DNA of 64,000 nt from Roseococcus sp. SYP-B2431 (GTDB lineage: Bacteria; Pseudomonadota; Alphaproteobacteria; Acetobacterales; Acetobacteraceae). Position numbers and translations under genes: made by a program. The notes beneath the pieces are model-generated. The model was given only the letters and a program-made list of their open reading frames with translations. It was not told the origin of the DNA and did not search any database. Positions 17,912 through 27,579 of this stretch are shown here, one piece after another. Numbering within the stretch: position 1 is the stretch's first letter; the number at the start of each line of letters is the position of its first letter. Where the stretch lies: positions 62,001 through 126,000 of the forward strand of contig NZ_SJXD01000026.1 in the NCBI RefSeq assembly GCF_004336745.1. The letters run 5' to 3'.

Positions 17912-19161
17912 ATGGGGAGCGCGGCCTGCTCGCGGCCGGACCAGTAGGTCACGCGGACATGGGCGCGGCCCGTCGCCGCCAGCTCCCGCGCGAGGCGCAC
18001 GGCCAGCGCGTGGCCCGCGGCCTCATGCGCGGCCGCCGCCGCCTCGTCCCAGAGCGCGGGGCCGCCCGGATCGTCCCAATCCATCGCGTCGTCGTATTGC
18101 GCCGCCCAAAGGCAGAGATCGCTGCCCAGGCTCCAGGAAAGCCCGAAGCCATGCGGATAGACGGGCTCCTGTATATCGCCCGAGGCGACCCAGAGCGGAT
18201 CGGTCCCGGCCTCGGCCATGAGCCTGACCGCCGTCGCCTCGCGCGTCGTCCGCCGCGGCCAGGGCACGGGCTCGAACACGATCCGGCCGGGCGGCATGCG
18301 CTCCGCGAGCCGCTCGAAGATGGGCCGGCCGGCGGCCTCCAGGCGGGCCGCGCCGTCCGGCAACAGGAAACGGCGCCTCTCGGGATCGTCCGGATCGGCC
18401 AGCTCGACGAAGAGGCGCTGCCAGGCCTCGATCGCCTCATCGTCCTCCCAGGGCAGCAGGTCGCCGGGCAGCCGGCCCCAGATGGGCTGGCGCGTGCGCG
18501 CGTCGAAAAAGGCCCCCTCGTTCCAGGAGGGCGAGAGGATGAGCGGCGTGGCGCGCAGGCGCTCCTCGATCTCCTCGTCATGCTGGACGGCCAGTTCCTC
18601 GCTCGACGGCGCGGGCAGGCTCGCCACCCTCTGCATGCTCCGGACGAGACGCAGCCCATGGCCGACCAGGCCGGCCGCCAGCAGCGCCACCAGCGCCGGC
18701 ACCGGCCAGGGCTCGTCGCGCAGCGGGCGCAGCACGCCGCTCCAGCCGGCCAGCGCGACCAGGGCCGTGGCGGCGAGATAGAGCCAGAAGGCGCGCCAGG
18801 TCTGCCCACGGCCCGGCTCCTCCGGCGGATCGAAGGGATCGAAGACGCGCGGGGCCAGCACGAAAAGATAGAGCGCGTAGATCCCCGCCGAGACGAGCAT
18901 GAGCGGCAGCGCCAGGTCGAGCAGCGCCATCAACGCCAGGCCGGCCACGCCCACCAGCATGAGCTGCGACGCCAGGAACCAGGCGCGCCGCGTCTCGGCC
19001 TGCGTCTCGCGCGGGTCGGGCCGCGCAATGGCCGCGAGCGCCTGCGTCAGCAGCATGTCCGTGGCCTGCCGCCGCAGGCCGAACAGCGCCCCCAGGGCGT
19101 AGAAGGCGCCCAGCAGGCGGAGCGCGAGGCCCGCCGCGGCGGTCAGCTCTTCGGTGGGCAT
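17902..19161 (-). CDS. Membrane protein of unknown family
   Basis: I do not recognise a family for this 419-residue protein. The first half holds about five hydrophobic helices (residues 8-28, 65-85, 85-105, 125-145 and 150-170). From about 190 on it is a soluble, acidic, Trp-rich region with LSPSWNEGAFFDARTRQPIW and PHGFGLSWSLGSDLCLWAAQ. It then has HEAAGHALAVRLARELA near the C-terminus; HEAAGH looks like HExxH, but no zinc-protease context is clear. It lies head-to-tail upstream of the broken amidase gene, with its stop inside the permease 3' end. Confidence 0.65.
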   Translation of the reverse strand: MPTEELTAAAGLALRLLGAFYALGALFGLRRQATDMLLTQALAAIARPDPRETQAETRRAWFLASQLMLVGVAGLALMALLDLALPLMLVSAGIYALYLFVLAPRVFDPFDPPEEPGRGQTWRAFWLYLAATALVALAGWSGVLRPLRDEPWPVPALVALLAAGLVGHGLRLVRSMQRVASLPAPSSEELAVQHDEEIEERLRATPLILSPSWNEGAFFDARTRQPIWGRLPGDLLPWEDDEAIEAWQRLFVELADPDDPERRRFLLPDGAARLEAAGRPIFERLAERMPPGRIVFEPVPWPRRTTREATAVRLMAEAGTDPLWVASGDIQEPVYPHGFGLSWSLGSDLCLWAAQYDDAMDWDDPGGPALWDEAAAAAHEAAGHALAVRLARELAATGRAHVRVTYWSGREQAALPIQG

Positions 19162-19168
19162 GGTCGTG

Positions 19169-20568
19169 TCACAGCGCCGGCGTCACCTCGAAGGGCTTCT
19201 CCGCGAGGAAGCCGGCCGCGGCCCGCAGCACCAGCGAATCGGCGAGGCGCGGGCCGGCGAGCTGGAGGCCGACGGGCAGCCCCTCGGCACCGAAGCCGCA
19301 GGGCACGGAAATCGCGGGGCCGTGCGAAAGATCGAAGGGGTAGGAGAACTCCGCCCAGACCAGCCAGTCCCATTCATGCTGCGGCCAATGCGGCGGGCGC
19401 TGCAGCCCGACCGGGAAGGCCGCCACCGAGGCGGAAGGCGTGGCCAGTAGGTCGAAGCCCGCCTCGGCGAACCAGGAATTCACCGCCGCGGCATAGGCGA
19501 AGCGGCGGCCCATGGCCGCATGCGCCTGCTCCAGCGTGTGGTCCTTGTAAGCCCGTGTGCAGGCCACCATGCCCGGATCCATCCGGGCCTCGTCCTCGGG
19601 GCTCTTCGCCAGGAAGGCCTTGTAGGCGCCGCCCCACATGTCGCGCTCCAGCGCCGTGCCGGCCGTGCCCCAGGGCGGGGTGACGTGCTCGACCCTCGCG
19701 CCGCCGCGGACCAGCGCCTCCAGGCTCGCCTCCACGGCCGCCGCCACGTCCGGATCCACGTGGGCATGGCCGAGATCGGGGCTGTAGGCGATGCGGAGGC
19801 CCTTCAGGCCGCCCTCGGGCACCTCCGGCGGGAAGGTCTCGCCCAGCGTCATGATGTCGAGCGGATCGGGCCCGGCCATGACGGAAAACATCAGCGCCGC
19901 ATCCTCGATGCTGCGCGTGATCGGCCCCGCATGCGAGAGCAGGCCATTATTGGGCACCGGGACATAGGGCACGCGGCCGTCGGCTTGAAGCCCACCACCC
20001 CGCAGAAATGCGCCGGTAGCCGGATGGAGCCCGCGCCGTCCGTACCAAGATGCAGCGGCCCGCAGCCCGCCCCGCAGAGCGCGGCCGCGCCCGACGAGGA
20101 GCCACCGGCCGTGCGCCCATGCATCCAGGGATTGTGCGTGGCGCCCGTGAGCGGGCCGTGGCTCACCGCCGTCCAGCCATGCTCGGTCAGGGTGGTCTTG
20201 CCGAGGAGGATGGCGCCGGCCGCGCGTAGCCGTGCGACGAGGGGAGCGTCCGCCGATGCCGGCGCCTCGCTGGAGAGCCGCGTTCCGCGCCGCGTCGGCA
20301 GGCCCTTCACGTCCTGCACGTCCTTGATGGTGACGGGGACGCCGTGCAGGACGCCCTGAGCCTCGCCGCGCATCACCGCCGCCTCGGCCGCCCGGGCCTG
20401 GGCCATGGCGCCGTCCGCGTCGAGCGTCACGAAGGCGTTCAGCGCGGGGTTCTTCGCCGCGATCCGGTCCAGGACCGCCTGGGTGATCTCCACGGGCGAG
20501 GCGCGCCTGGCGCGCACCATCGCCGCCAACTCGACCGCCGAGGCGGTGGCCAGATCAGCTGTCGCCAT
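19169..20568 (-). pseudogene. Amidase-signature enzyme split by a frameshift
   Basis: Two frames together spell one amidase of about 465 residues. The upstream part (ATG at 20566-20568, MATADLATASAVELAAMVR) holds the catalytic Lys in VTIKDVQ, the GGSSSGAAA motif and the nucleophile region LGTDGAGSIRLPAHFCG. It then goes out of frame after GFKPT. Homology resumes in the next frame as GRVPYVPVPNNGLLSHAGPITRS and continues to the normal end at 19169. One base (or four) is missing at about 19975-19983. It overlaps the PNPOx-family gene by 14 bases, so they are probably co-transcribed. A sequencing error is the main alternative to a real pseudogene. Confidence 0.8.
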
Positions 20569-21274
20569 ATGTTGTCTTGTAGCTCTCGGACATGATCTCA
20601 TCGAGCCTACGGCCCGGCGTAAAACCCGCAAGGCCTTCCGGATAGGGAACGCCCGCGGGCATGCGCGGGCAGTCCTCCGGCGCGCCGATCACCTGCGTCA
20701 CCGGGAAGCGCGTGGCGTAGATCGGCAGGGCATAGTCCTCCTCCTCGTCGCCAATGCCCTTGCTGCGGATCTTGCCGGAGGCCTGATCGATGTTCATGCC
20801 GACGACCATCGTCGCCTTCAGCTCCAGCGCCGTGCTGGGGCGCAGCTCGGCGTTCCGGCCCGGGTAGAAGCGGTCGATCATGAGGTCGAGCAGCTTCGCC
20901 TTCTCGTCCAGGTCGTCGATGATATGCGCGTTGCCGAAGCACATGGCCGAGCGGTAGTCGACCGAGTGATTGAAGCCGCAGCGCGCGAGGACAAGACTGT
21001 CCAGATGCGTGACGGTGACGCAGACCGGCACGCCCGGCTTCTGCGTGCGCAGCATCCGGCTCGCCGAGGAGCCGTGCCAGTAGAGGTGATTGCCCTCGCG
21101 CCAGAAGGCGGTCGGCGTGCAATAGGGCTGGCCGTCGATGACGTAGGAGATGTGGCAGAGCATAGCCGCATCCAGGATCTCGTAGACCGACCTGAAGTCG
21201 TGCCGGCCGCGCTCGTGCAGGCGGCGAACCTTGTTGCGTTCGGTGACGGGGTAGCTGTCGACGACCTCGGACAT
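20555..21274 (-). CDS. Pyridoxamine 5'-phosphate oxidase-like flavin-binding protein
   Basis: This 239-residue protein of the split-barrel flavoprotein family has ERNKVRRLHERGRHDFRSVYEIL, then CHISYVIDGQPYCTPTAFWREGNHLYWHGSSASRM. That is the pattern of the Nim/PNPOx-like group usually found divergent from MocR regulators. It likely binds FMN or a related flavin and reduces a small molecule. The ATG at 21272-21274 starts MSEVVDSYPV. A MocR gene lies divergently across a probable operator, which suggests direct control. Confidence 0.82.
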   Translation of the reverse strand: MSEVVDSYPVTERNKVRRLHERGRHDFRSVYEILDAAMLCHISYVIDGQPYCTPTAFWREGNHLYWHGSSASRMLRTQKPGVPVCVTVTHLDSLVLARCGFNHSVDYRSAMCFGNAHIIDDLDEKAKLLDLMIDRFYPGRNAELRPSTALELKATMVVGMNIDQASGKIRSKGIGDEEEDYALPIYATRFPVTQVIGAPEDCPRMPAGVPYPEGLAGFTPGRRLDEIMSESYKTTYGDS

Positions 21275-21322
21275 GGCGGACATCCTGGTGAAGGGAATGG
21301 ATGGCGCAGCGTGGCAGACGCA

Positions 21323-21365
21323 TTGGTCCGTCGCGAGGACCAATTTACCCGATGTCCTCTGGTCC
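21323..21365. promoter_or_regulatory. Probable MocR operator: TTGGTCC/GGACCAA plus a third half-site
   Basis: TTGGTCC (21323-21329) and GGACCAA (21337-21343) form a perfect inverted repeat with a seven-base spacer. A third TGGTCC sits at 21360-21365. The sites lie in the 118-bp gap between the divergent PNPOx-like and MocR genes. GntR/MocR regulators commonly bind such repeated TGGNCC-type half-sites. Confidence 0.6.
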
Positions 21366-21392
21366 ATTTTCCGATCGGTGCTAGGCTGCCCC

Positions 21393-22847
21393 ATGGCCGA
21401 CCTCTCCGACCTGCTGCTGCTCGCCATCGAGCGCGCGAACGGCACGCCCCTCCTGCGCCAGGTCTATCTGGAGCTGCGCCGGGCAATCCTGGGCGGCACG
21501 TTGCCGCCGGGCGCGCGGCTGCCCGCCACGCGCGCCCTGGCGCAGCGGCTCGGCATCGCGCGCAACACCGTCGTCGCGGCCTATGAGCAGCTCCTGGCCG
21601 AGGGGTTCATCGAGGGCCGTGTCGGCGCCGGCAGCTATGTCTCCCGCGACCTTCCGCAAGGCCTCGAACGGCCCGCCGCCGCGCGCGCCCGCCCGGCGAC
21701 GCCCGAGCCCGTGCCGTTCAACCTCCCCAACATGGTCCAGCCGGGCGCGCAGCCCTTCAACACCGGCCGCGTCGCCTGGGACGAGGCCACAGCCCGCATC
21801 TGGCGCCAGCTCACCCTGCGGCGGCTGCAATCGCCCGATCCCGACATGCTGGGCTATGGCGACCCCCGAGGCTCGCTGGCGCTCCGCGAGGCCATCGCGA
21901 ATTATCTCGGCGCCGCGCGCGCGGTGCGCTGCACGCCGGACCAGGTGATCGTCACCTCCGGCGCGCAGCAGGCCATCGACCTCGTGCGCAAGGTGGTGGT
22001 GGCGCCAGGCGACCCGGTCTGGATCGAGGACCCCTGCTACCCTGCCCTGCGCGCCGCCATGGCCGCGGCGGGCGCGAGGATCGTTCCCGTGCCGGTGGAT
22101 GCCCAGGGGCTGATCGTGGGCGAAGGGATCGCCGCCTCGCCGAACGCACGGCTCGCCTATGTCACGCCCTCCTCGCAATACCCCATGGGCGTGGTGCTCT
22201 CGATGGCGCGGCGCATGGAGCTGCTGGCCTGGGCGCGGCGCGCCGGCGCCTGGATCGTCGAGGACGATTACGACAGCGAGTTCCGCTACGCCGGCCGCCC
22301 CCTGGCCGCGCTGCAGGGCGTGGATGACGGCGGGCGGGTGATCTATATCGGCACCTTCAGCAAGGTGCTCTTCCCGGGCCTGCGGCTCGGCTATGCGGTG
22401 CTGCCGCCGGAGCTGCTGGGGCCGGTGCAGTCGGCGCGGCTGCTCTCCGACTGGCACCCTCCCGTCTTCCAGGAAGGCGTGGTCACGGATTTTCTCGCGG
22501 AGGGGCATTTCGGCCAGCACCTGCGGCGCATGCGCCAGCGCTACCGGCTGGCGCGGGACGCGCTGGTCGAGGCGCTGCGGGACTCCTGCGGACGCTTCCT
22601 GGAGGTCGAGGCGCCGGATCAGGGCCTCAAGCTGCTCGCGCGGCTGAAGCCGGGATGGCTCGACACCGAGGTCTCGGCGGCGGCGGAGCGGGCGGGCGTG
22701 ATCGCGCGGCCGGTCAGTCCGATGTTCCTGGCGGAGCGGCCGATCCAGGCGCTCATGCTCGGATTCTCAGGACACGAGCCGGGGGCGTTGCGGTGGGCAT
22801 CCACAGTGCTGTCGAACGCGATGCAGCAGACCCCTGAATTTTTCTAG
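21393..22847 (+). CDS. MocR/PdxR-family transcription regulator (GntR HTH fused to aminotransferase)
   Basis: The protein has 484 residues. The N-terminal winged-helix (about 10-80) contains LPPGARLPATRALAQRLGIARNTV and GFIEGRVGAGSYV. A linker is followed by a fold-type I aminotransferase-like domain with TSGAQQAIDLV, VEDDYDSEFRY and the PLP Lys in TFSKVLFPGLRLGY. It should sense PLP or a PLP adduct and control the divergent PNPOx-like gene and itself. The ATG at 21393 lies just downstream of the third TGGTCC half-site. Confidence 0.9.
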   Translation: MADLSDLLLLAIERANGTPLLRQVYLELRRAILGGTLPPGARLPATRALAQRLGIARNTVVAAYEQLLAEGFIEGRVGAGSYVSRDLPQGLERPAAARARPATPEPVPFNLPNMVQPGAQPFNTGRVAWDEATARIWRQLTLRRLQSPDPDMLGYGDPRGSLALREAIANYLGAARAVRCTPDQVIVTSGAQQAIDLVRKVVVAPGDPVWIEDPCYPALRAAMAAAGARIVPVPVDAQGLIVGEGIAASPNARLAYVTPSSQYPMGVVLSMARRMELLAWARRAGAWIVEDDYDSEFRYAGRPLAALQGVDDGGRVIYIGTFSKVLFPGLRLGYAVLPPELLGPVQSARLLSDWHPPVFQEGVVTDFLAEGHFGQHLRRMRQRYRLARDALVEALRDSCGRFLEVEAPDQGLKLLARLKPGWLDTEVSAAAERAGVIARPVSPMFLAERPIQALMLGFSGHEPGALRWASTVLSNAMQQTPEFF

Positions 22848-22885
22848 GGAATATAGAACGAGCCATCTACTCTCATTCAAATGGA

Positions 22886-23524
22886 ATGATTGGATTGGCC
22901 ATGGATGACATTTGCGTTCCGATTGTTTTCGTCGAATACATAATTTCAGTACCTTCTGCGAAAGTAGACTTACCGAAATTCGTCAACAGGCTGGGCATAG
23001 ATGATTTTTCCACGCCTGACAAACTGTCAGACCTCGGGCATGCGGGCTGCCTGATCATCCAGGGCAAGACAGGCGGAACACGATACTATGAGTATGGGCG
23101 ATATGATTCGGCCGCGAAGGGCGTGGCCCGCCGGAAGAGCGTTCCCGACCTCAAGCTGGATCGGTCGGGCGGACCTGTCTGGTCGACCTTGAAGAGCGTA
23201 ATGCACGCCGTTTCCCAGAAGGCGGGGCATGGTGGGTCGATCAGCGCCGCGTGGATCGCGGCGCCTGGGAAATTCGGCGACATGCAGAAATACGCAGACG
23301 ATCGCATCAAGCAGAACTCCGTATCGACGCGGGAGTCCTACGGATTTTTCACGAATTCCTGCCTGCATCTGATGAAGGGTACGATGGAAGCCGCCGGAAT
23401 CGACACGCCCATCCTGGTCAATCCAAGTCCAGTCTCGTACATCGCGGAAATCCGCGACGATTTCCCTCAGCTCGATTACAATCCGCGGACCAAAGTCCTG
23501 AAGCTCGACAGTAAGCCGCTGTAG
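22886..23524 (+). CDS. Low-GC orphan protein with permuted papain-like Cys/His layout
   Basis: I do not recognise a named family for this 212-residue protein. A His appears first, in LGHAGCLIIQG (His52), followed by YYEYGRYD. The candidate Cys comes late, in YGFFTNSCLHLM (Cys159). This order fits permuted NlpC/P60-like (papain-fold) hydrolases; it is inference. There is no signal peptide or membrane helix. By my count only 39 of the 100 bases at 22881-22980 are G or C, in a window near 70%, so recent acquisition is likely. A second ATG at 22901 could be the start. A secreted effector or a housekeeping amidase are both possible; no secretion or immunity gene is adjacent. Confidence 0.6.
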   Translation: MIGLAMDDICVPIVFVEYIISVPSAKVDLPKFVNRLGIDDFSTPDKLSDLGHAGCLIIQGKTGGTRYYEYGRYDSAAKGVARRKSVPDLKLDRSGGPVWSTLKSVMHAVSQKAGHGGSISAAWIAAPGKFGDMQKYADDRIKQNSVSTRESYGFFTNSCLHLMKGTMEAAGIDTPILVNPSPVSYIAEIRDDFPQLDYNPRTKVLKLDSKPL

Positions 23525-23536
23525 AATGGCTGCGCC

Positions 23537-24961
23537 TCAACGCCCCGTCAGAATCCGCTCGACCAGCTGCTTCACAGTCGGCACGAAGCCGTTGGAATAG
23601 AAGGGGTCCGAACCGAAGCGATAGGCATTGTGCCCGGCGAACATCAGGTTGTTCTCCAGGCTACCGTCATGCGCGATGTCCTGCAGCGTCTTCTGGATGC
23701 AGAAGCTGCGCGGATCGGCCTTCTTGCCCGTGCTGAACTCCGGCCCATGCTGCGTCCAGTTGCTGAAGCGGCACTGGCTGAGGCAGCCCATGCAGTCCAC
23801 CTGGTCCTTCACGATCTCGCGCGCATTCTCGGGCGTCACGAAGACCAGCGTGGAATCCGGCGTGCGCAGCGCCTCGCTGAAGCCATGGCCGGTCCAGGCC
23901 ACGGCGTGCTCGCGGTCGGCCGGCGTCAGCCACACCGGGCGCTTGCGCGGGCCCACGCCGAACTCGGCCGTGTGCTCGCCGATCGGCTCGCTGGTATAGG
24001 CCACCTGGCGCTCGCTACGCGCCTCCAGGTCCTGCAGGAACTCGTTGCGGACGGCGGAGGAATAGAAGCCCGTCGGCGAGAAGGGCTGCAGCAGCACGTC
24101 GCCGGCCTTGAGGCCGGTCAGCCGCTGCTTCCAGGCCTCGCTGACCGGGCTCTCCTTGGTCAGCAGGGGACGCGTGCCGAACTGGAAGGCGATGGGGCCG
24201 AGCTCGGGATTGTCGATCCAGTCGTCCCATTCCTCCAGCCACCAGACGCCGCCGGCCATGATGATCGGCGTGTCGTCCAGGCCGAAGGCGCGCATCTGCT
24301 CGCGCAGCTTGCGGACGCGGTCATAGGGAGCTTCCGGCCGCTTCGGGTCCTCGCCGTTGGACAGGCCGTTATGGCCGCCGGCCAGCCAGGGATCCTCGTA
24401 GACCACGCCGCCCAGCCAGTCGCTGACCTTGGAGTAGCTGCGCTTCCACAGCGCGCTGAAGGCGCGGGCGGAGCTGACAATGGGGTAGTAGTGCACGCCG
24501 AACTCGCGCGCGATTTCGGACAGGCGATAGGGCATGCCGGCGCCGCAGGTGATGCCGTTGATGAGGCCGCGGGCCCCCTCCAGCACGCCACGGATCACGC
24601 GCTCGGCGCCGCCCATCTCCCAGAGGATATTGGCGTGGATGCGGGCATTCTTGCCGCCGACCTCGCGGGCCTCGCGCGCCTGGGCGATGCCGCCGGCGAT
24701 GCCGTAGGCCACGAGTTCCTCATGGCGATCGACGCGCGTCCGGCCGGTATAGATCTGCCGGACGGTCCGGCCCTCGGCGTCGTAGCTGTCGGCATTGACG
24801 GCGGAGAAGGTGCCGACGCCGCCGGCGGCGGCCCAGGCCCCGGCGGTCAGGCCGTTGCTGACGGCGACGCCCTTGCCGCCTTCCACGAGGGGAAGAACGT
24901 CCACGCCGCCCATGCGGATGGTATTGATAGCCTTCACTTCCGCGTCGTCCCCGCCGTCCAT
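23537..24961 (-). CDS. 2-nitropropane dioxygenase/nitronate monooxygenase-family flavoenzyme
   Basis: The protein has 474 residues with a TIM-barrel FMN layout: GGKGVAVSNGLTAGAWAAAGGVGTFS, then NGITCGAGMPY, and the phosphate-binding GGVWW followed by FQFGTRPLLTKES. The family also includes enoyl-reductase FabK-like proteins. It is about 100 residues longer than common nitronate monooxygenases. The extra C-terminal part contains CMGCLSQCRFSNW and a further Cys (SFCIQ), a possible metal or Fe-S site. The stop lies 12 bases from the orphan gene's end. It is separated from pnp by a terminator. Confidence 0.8.
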   Translation of the reverse strand: MDGGDDAEVKAINTIRMGGVDVLPLVEGGKGVAVSNGLTAGAWAAAGGVGTFSAVNADSYDAEGRTVRQIYTGRTRVDRHEELVAYGIAGGIAQAREAREVGGKNARIHANILWEMGGAERVIRGVLEGARGLINGITCGAGMPYRLSEIAREFGVHYYPIVSSARAFSALWKRSYSKVSDWLGGVVYEDPWLAGGHNGLSNGEDPKRPEAPYDRVRKLREQMRAFGLDDTPIIMAGGVWWLEEWDDWIDNPELGPIAFQFGTRPLLTKESPVSEAWKQRLTGLKAGDVLLQPFSPTGFYSSAVRNEFLQDLEARSERQVAYTSEPIGEHTAEFGVGPRKRPVWLTPADREHAVAWTGHGFSEALRTPDSTLVFVTPENAREIVKDQVDCMGCLSQCRFSNWTQHGPEFSTGKKADPRSFCIQKTLQDIAHDGSLENNLMFAGHNAYRFGSDPFYSNGFVPTVKQLVERILTGR

Positions 24962-24985
24962 ATTTCAGGATGTGACACTAGCATG

Positions 24986-25015
24986 AAAACACCCGGTGCC
25001 ATCGGGCGCCGGGTG
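24986..25015 (-). terminator. Terminator hairpin downstream of pnp
   Basis: CACCCGGTGCC (24990-25000) pairs with GGCGCCGGGTG (25005-25015) around a four-base loop with one mismatch. On the minus strand a TTTTC run follows directly. It sits about 50 bases past the pnp stop. A second perfect nine-base hairpin (25030-25055) lies between. Confidence 0.6.
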
Positions 25016-25066
25016 GATATGGGGATTTTCGGCCGGGATGCAAAGTTCCCGGCCGATTGTGCCGGA

Positions 25067-27277
25067 TCAGTCGCGGCGGGGACGGCGCTCCCGGCCGCCA
25101 CGGTCGTCGCGGTCGCGGCGGGGACGGTCCTCGCCCTCACCCTCGGCGCGGGGGCGGCGCTCGCCGACCTGCTCGGTGATGTCCGCGCCCGTGGCCTGGT
25201 CGACCACGCGCATGGACAGCTTCACCTTGCCGCGGTCGTCGAAGCCGATGACCTTGACCTTCACCGCGTCGCCGTCCTTGACGATGTCGGTGGTCTTGTT
25301 CACGCGGTCGTTGGCCAGCTCGGAGATGTGGACGAGACCGTCCTTGGCGCCGAGGAAGTTCACGAAGGCGCCGAATTCGGCGGTTTTCACCACTTTGCCG
25401 TTGTAGATGGCGCCGATCTCGGCCTCGGCCGTGATGCCCTTGATGCGGTCGATCGCGGCCTGGGTCGCCTCGGGGTTGGTCGACGCGATCTTGATCGTGC
25501 CGTCATCCTCGATGTCGATCTTCGTGCCGGTCTGCTCGACGATCTCGCGGATCACCTTGCCGCCCGTGCCGATGACTTCGCGGATCTTGTCCTTGGGCAC
25601 ATTGATCACGGTGATGCGCGGCGCGGTGGCCGCCATCTCGCCGCGGGCGCCGCTGATGGCCTTGGCCATCTCGCCGAGGATGTGGAAGCGGCCATCCTTG
25701 GCCTGGCCCAGCGCCGTCTTCATGATGTCGAAGGTGATGGACGTGATCTTGATGTCCATCTGCAGCGCGGTGATGCCGGCTTCCGTGCCCGCCACCTTGA
25801 AGTCCATGTCGCCGAGGTGATCCTCGTCGCCCAGGATGTCGGAGAGCACCGCGAAGCCGCGGTCCTCCTTGATCAGGCCCATGGCGATGCCGGCCACCGG
25901 ACGGAGCAGCGGGCAGCCGCTGTCCATCAGCGAGAGCGAGGTGCCGCAGACCGTCGCCATCGACGACGAGCCGTTGGACTCCGTGATCTCGGACACGACG
26001 CGCATCGTGTACGGGAACTTCTCCTTCTCCGGCAGGACCGGGTGGATCGCGCGCCAGGCCAGCTTGCCGTGGCCGATCTCACGACGGCCCGGCGAGCCCA
26101 TGCGGCCGGTCTCGTTCACCGAGTAGGGAGGGAAGTTGTAGTGCAGCATGAAGTTCTCGCGGTACTCGCCCGCGAGGGCGTCGATGACCTGCTCGTCCTG
26201 GCCCGTGCCCAGGGTCGCGACGCAGAGGGCCTGCGTCTCGCCACGGGTGAACAGCGCGGAGCCATGGGCGCGCGGCAGCACGCCGACCTCGGCGAGGATC
26301 GGGCGGACCGTCTTGGTGTCGCGGCCGTCGATGCGCAGGCCGGTGTCCAGGATCGCGTTGCGGACCACATCCGCCTCGAGCTCCTTCATCATGCCCTTGG
26401 CGGCGCCCACGTCGGCACCCTCGGACTCCAGGGTCGCGAGCACGGCCTTCTTGGCGGCGCCAACGGCCTTCTGGCGCGAAAGCTTCTCGGTGATCTTATA
26501 CGCTTCACCGACCGAGGCCGTGCCGAGCTCGGCGATGCGGGCCTTCAGGGTCGCCAGGGCCGGATCGGCCTCGGCCACATCCCAGGGCTCCTTCGCGGCC
26601 ACTTCGGCCAAGGCGATGATGCCCTGGATGACGGCCTGGAACTGCTGGTGGCCGAATTCGACGGCGCCGAGCATCACCTCCTCAGAGAGCTCCTTCGCCT
26701 CGGACTCCACCATCAGCACGCCCTCGGCGGTGCCGGCGACGACGAGGTCGAGATCGCTCAGCTTGCGCTGCGCGGCGGTCGGGTTCAGCACGTACTCGCC
26801 GCCGATGTAGCCGACGCGCGCGCCGCCCACCGGGCCGAAGAAGGGAATGCCCGAGAGCGTCAGCGCCGCCGAGCAGCCGACCAGCGCCACGATGTCGGGA
26901 TCGTTCTCGAGATCATGGCTGAGAACGGTCGCGATGACCTGCACCTCGTTGCGGAAGCCCTCGGGGAAGAGCGGGCGCAGCGGGCGGTCGATGAGGCGCG
27001 AGATCAGCGTCTCGCTCTCGGAGGGACGGCCCTCCCGCTTGAAGAAGCCGCCGGGGATCTTCCCGGCCGCGAAGGCCTTTTCCTGGTAGTTGACCGTCAG
27101 CGGGAAGAAGTCCTGGCCCGGCTTCACGTTGCGGGCGCCAACCACGGTGCAGAGCACGATAGTGTCGCCCAGGCGAGCCATGACGGCGCCGTCGGCCTGA
27201 CGGGCGACCTTGCCGGTCTCCAGCGTCAGGATCTGACCGCCCCAGGCGATATCCTTGCGGAAGTAGTTGTCGAACAT
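25067..27277 (-). CDS. pnp: Polyribonucleotide nucleotidyltransferase (PNPase)
   Basis: This 736-residue phosphorolytic 3'-5' exoribonuclease of the degradosome starts [30 protein letters not shown]. Two RNase PH domains are followed by a KH domain ([12 protein letters not shown]) and an S1 domain ([20 protein letters not shown]). The second core carries the usual [14 protein letters not shown]. The tail is short and Arg/Asp-rich. The ATG at 27275-27277 was chosen because the RNase PH fold starts there and AGAAGGA precedes it. It follows rpsO and a small membrane protein in the conserved translation cluster. Confidence 0.97.
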   Translation of the reverse strand: MFDNYFRKDIAWGGQILTLETGKVARQADGAVMARLGDTIVLCTVVGARNVKPGQDFFPLTVNYQEKAFAAGKIPGGFFKREGRPSESETLISRLIDRPLRPLFPEGFRNEVQVIATVLSHDLENDPDIVALVGCSAALTLSGIPFFGPVGGARVGYIGGEYVLNPTAAQRKLSDLDLVVAGTAEGVLMVESEAKELSEEVMLGAVEFGHQQFQAVIQGIIALAEVAAKEPWDVAEADPALATLKARIAELGTASVGEAYKITEKLSRQKAVGAAKKAVLATLESEGADVGAAKGMMKELEADVVRNAILDTGLRIDGRDTKTVRPILAEVGVLPRAHGSALFTRGETQALCVATLGTGQDEQVIDALAGEYRENFMLHYNFPPYSVNETGRMGSPGRREIGHGKLAWRAIHPVLPEKEKFPYTMRVVSEITESNGSSSMATVCGTSLSLMDSGCPLLRPVAGIAMGLIKEDRGFAVLSDILGDEDHLGDMDFKVAGTEAGITALQMDIKITSITFDIMKTALGQAKDGRFHILGEMAKAISGARGEMAATAPRITVINVPKDKIREVIGTGGKVIREIVEQTGTKIDIEDDGTIKIASTNPEATQAAIDRIKGITAEAEIGAIYNGKVVKTAEFGAFVNFLGAKDGLVHISELANDRVNKTTDIVKDGDAVKVKVIGFDDRGKVKLSMRVVDQATGADITEQVGERRPRAEGEGEDRPRRDRDDRGGRERRPRRD

Positions 27278-27579
27278 GCGTCGTCCTTCTCGCCCCGCAT
27301 CGGTGCGGGGACTTCTGGTACGCATGCGGCAGGTGTGACAGCCGTCCGCGGAAAAGGCCCTTGTGGGAGGGAGGCTTTCGGCGCTTCGGGGAACATGGGG
27401 GCCGGGGTTCCCCCGCGGCAAGCCATGTGGCCGGAAACGCCGCCAGACCCGTCTTCCATTCGGGGGGATCGGAGGCTCTGACAACCCACCGCTGCGCGCG
27501 TGGTTGAGCCGGCCCGGGCAGACCCGGGGACCGGCTGGGCGGCCTTATGGACCGGATGGCCGGGGAATGCCAGCGCGAA
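27278..27579. other. Gap upstream of pnp with leader hairpins
   Basis: This 302-bp stretch has no convincing gene. Just before the pnp ribosome site is a perfect hairpin CCCCGCA-TCGG-TGCGGGG (27293-27310), a plausible 5' leader structure of the kind PNPase autoregulation uses. A second palindrome GGGGAAC/GTTCCCC spans 27388-27413. I could not place a confident promoter. Confidence 0.5.

Noticed and set aside
22848-23536. Prophage or integrated element around the AT-rich gene
   Set aside because: Flanks are normal GC genes and there is no integrase, direct repeat or tRNA.
23630-27481. A 1283-codon open frame on the plus strand across pnp and the nitronate-monooxygenase-like gene
   Set aside because: The minus-strand genes are complete and conserved; the plus frame is low-complexity His/Asp/Gly/Ala-rich without any domain.
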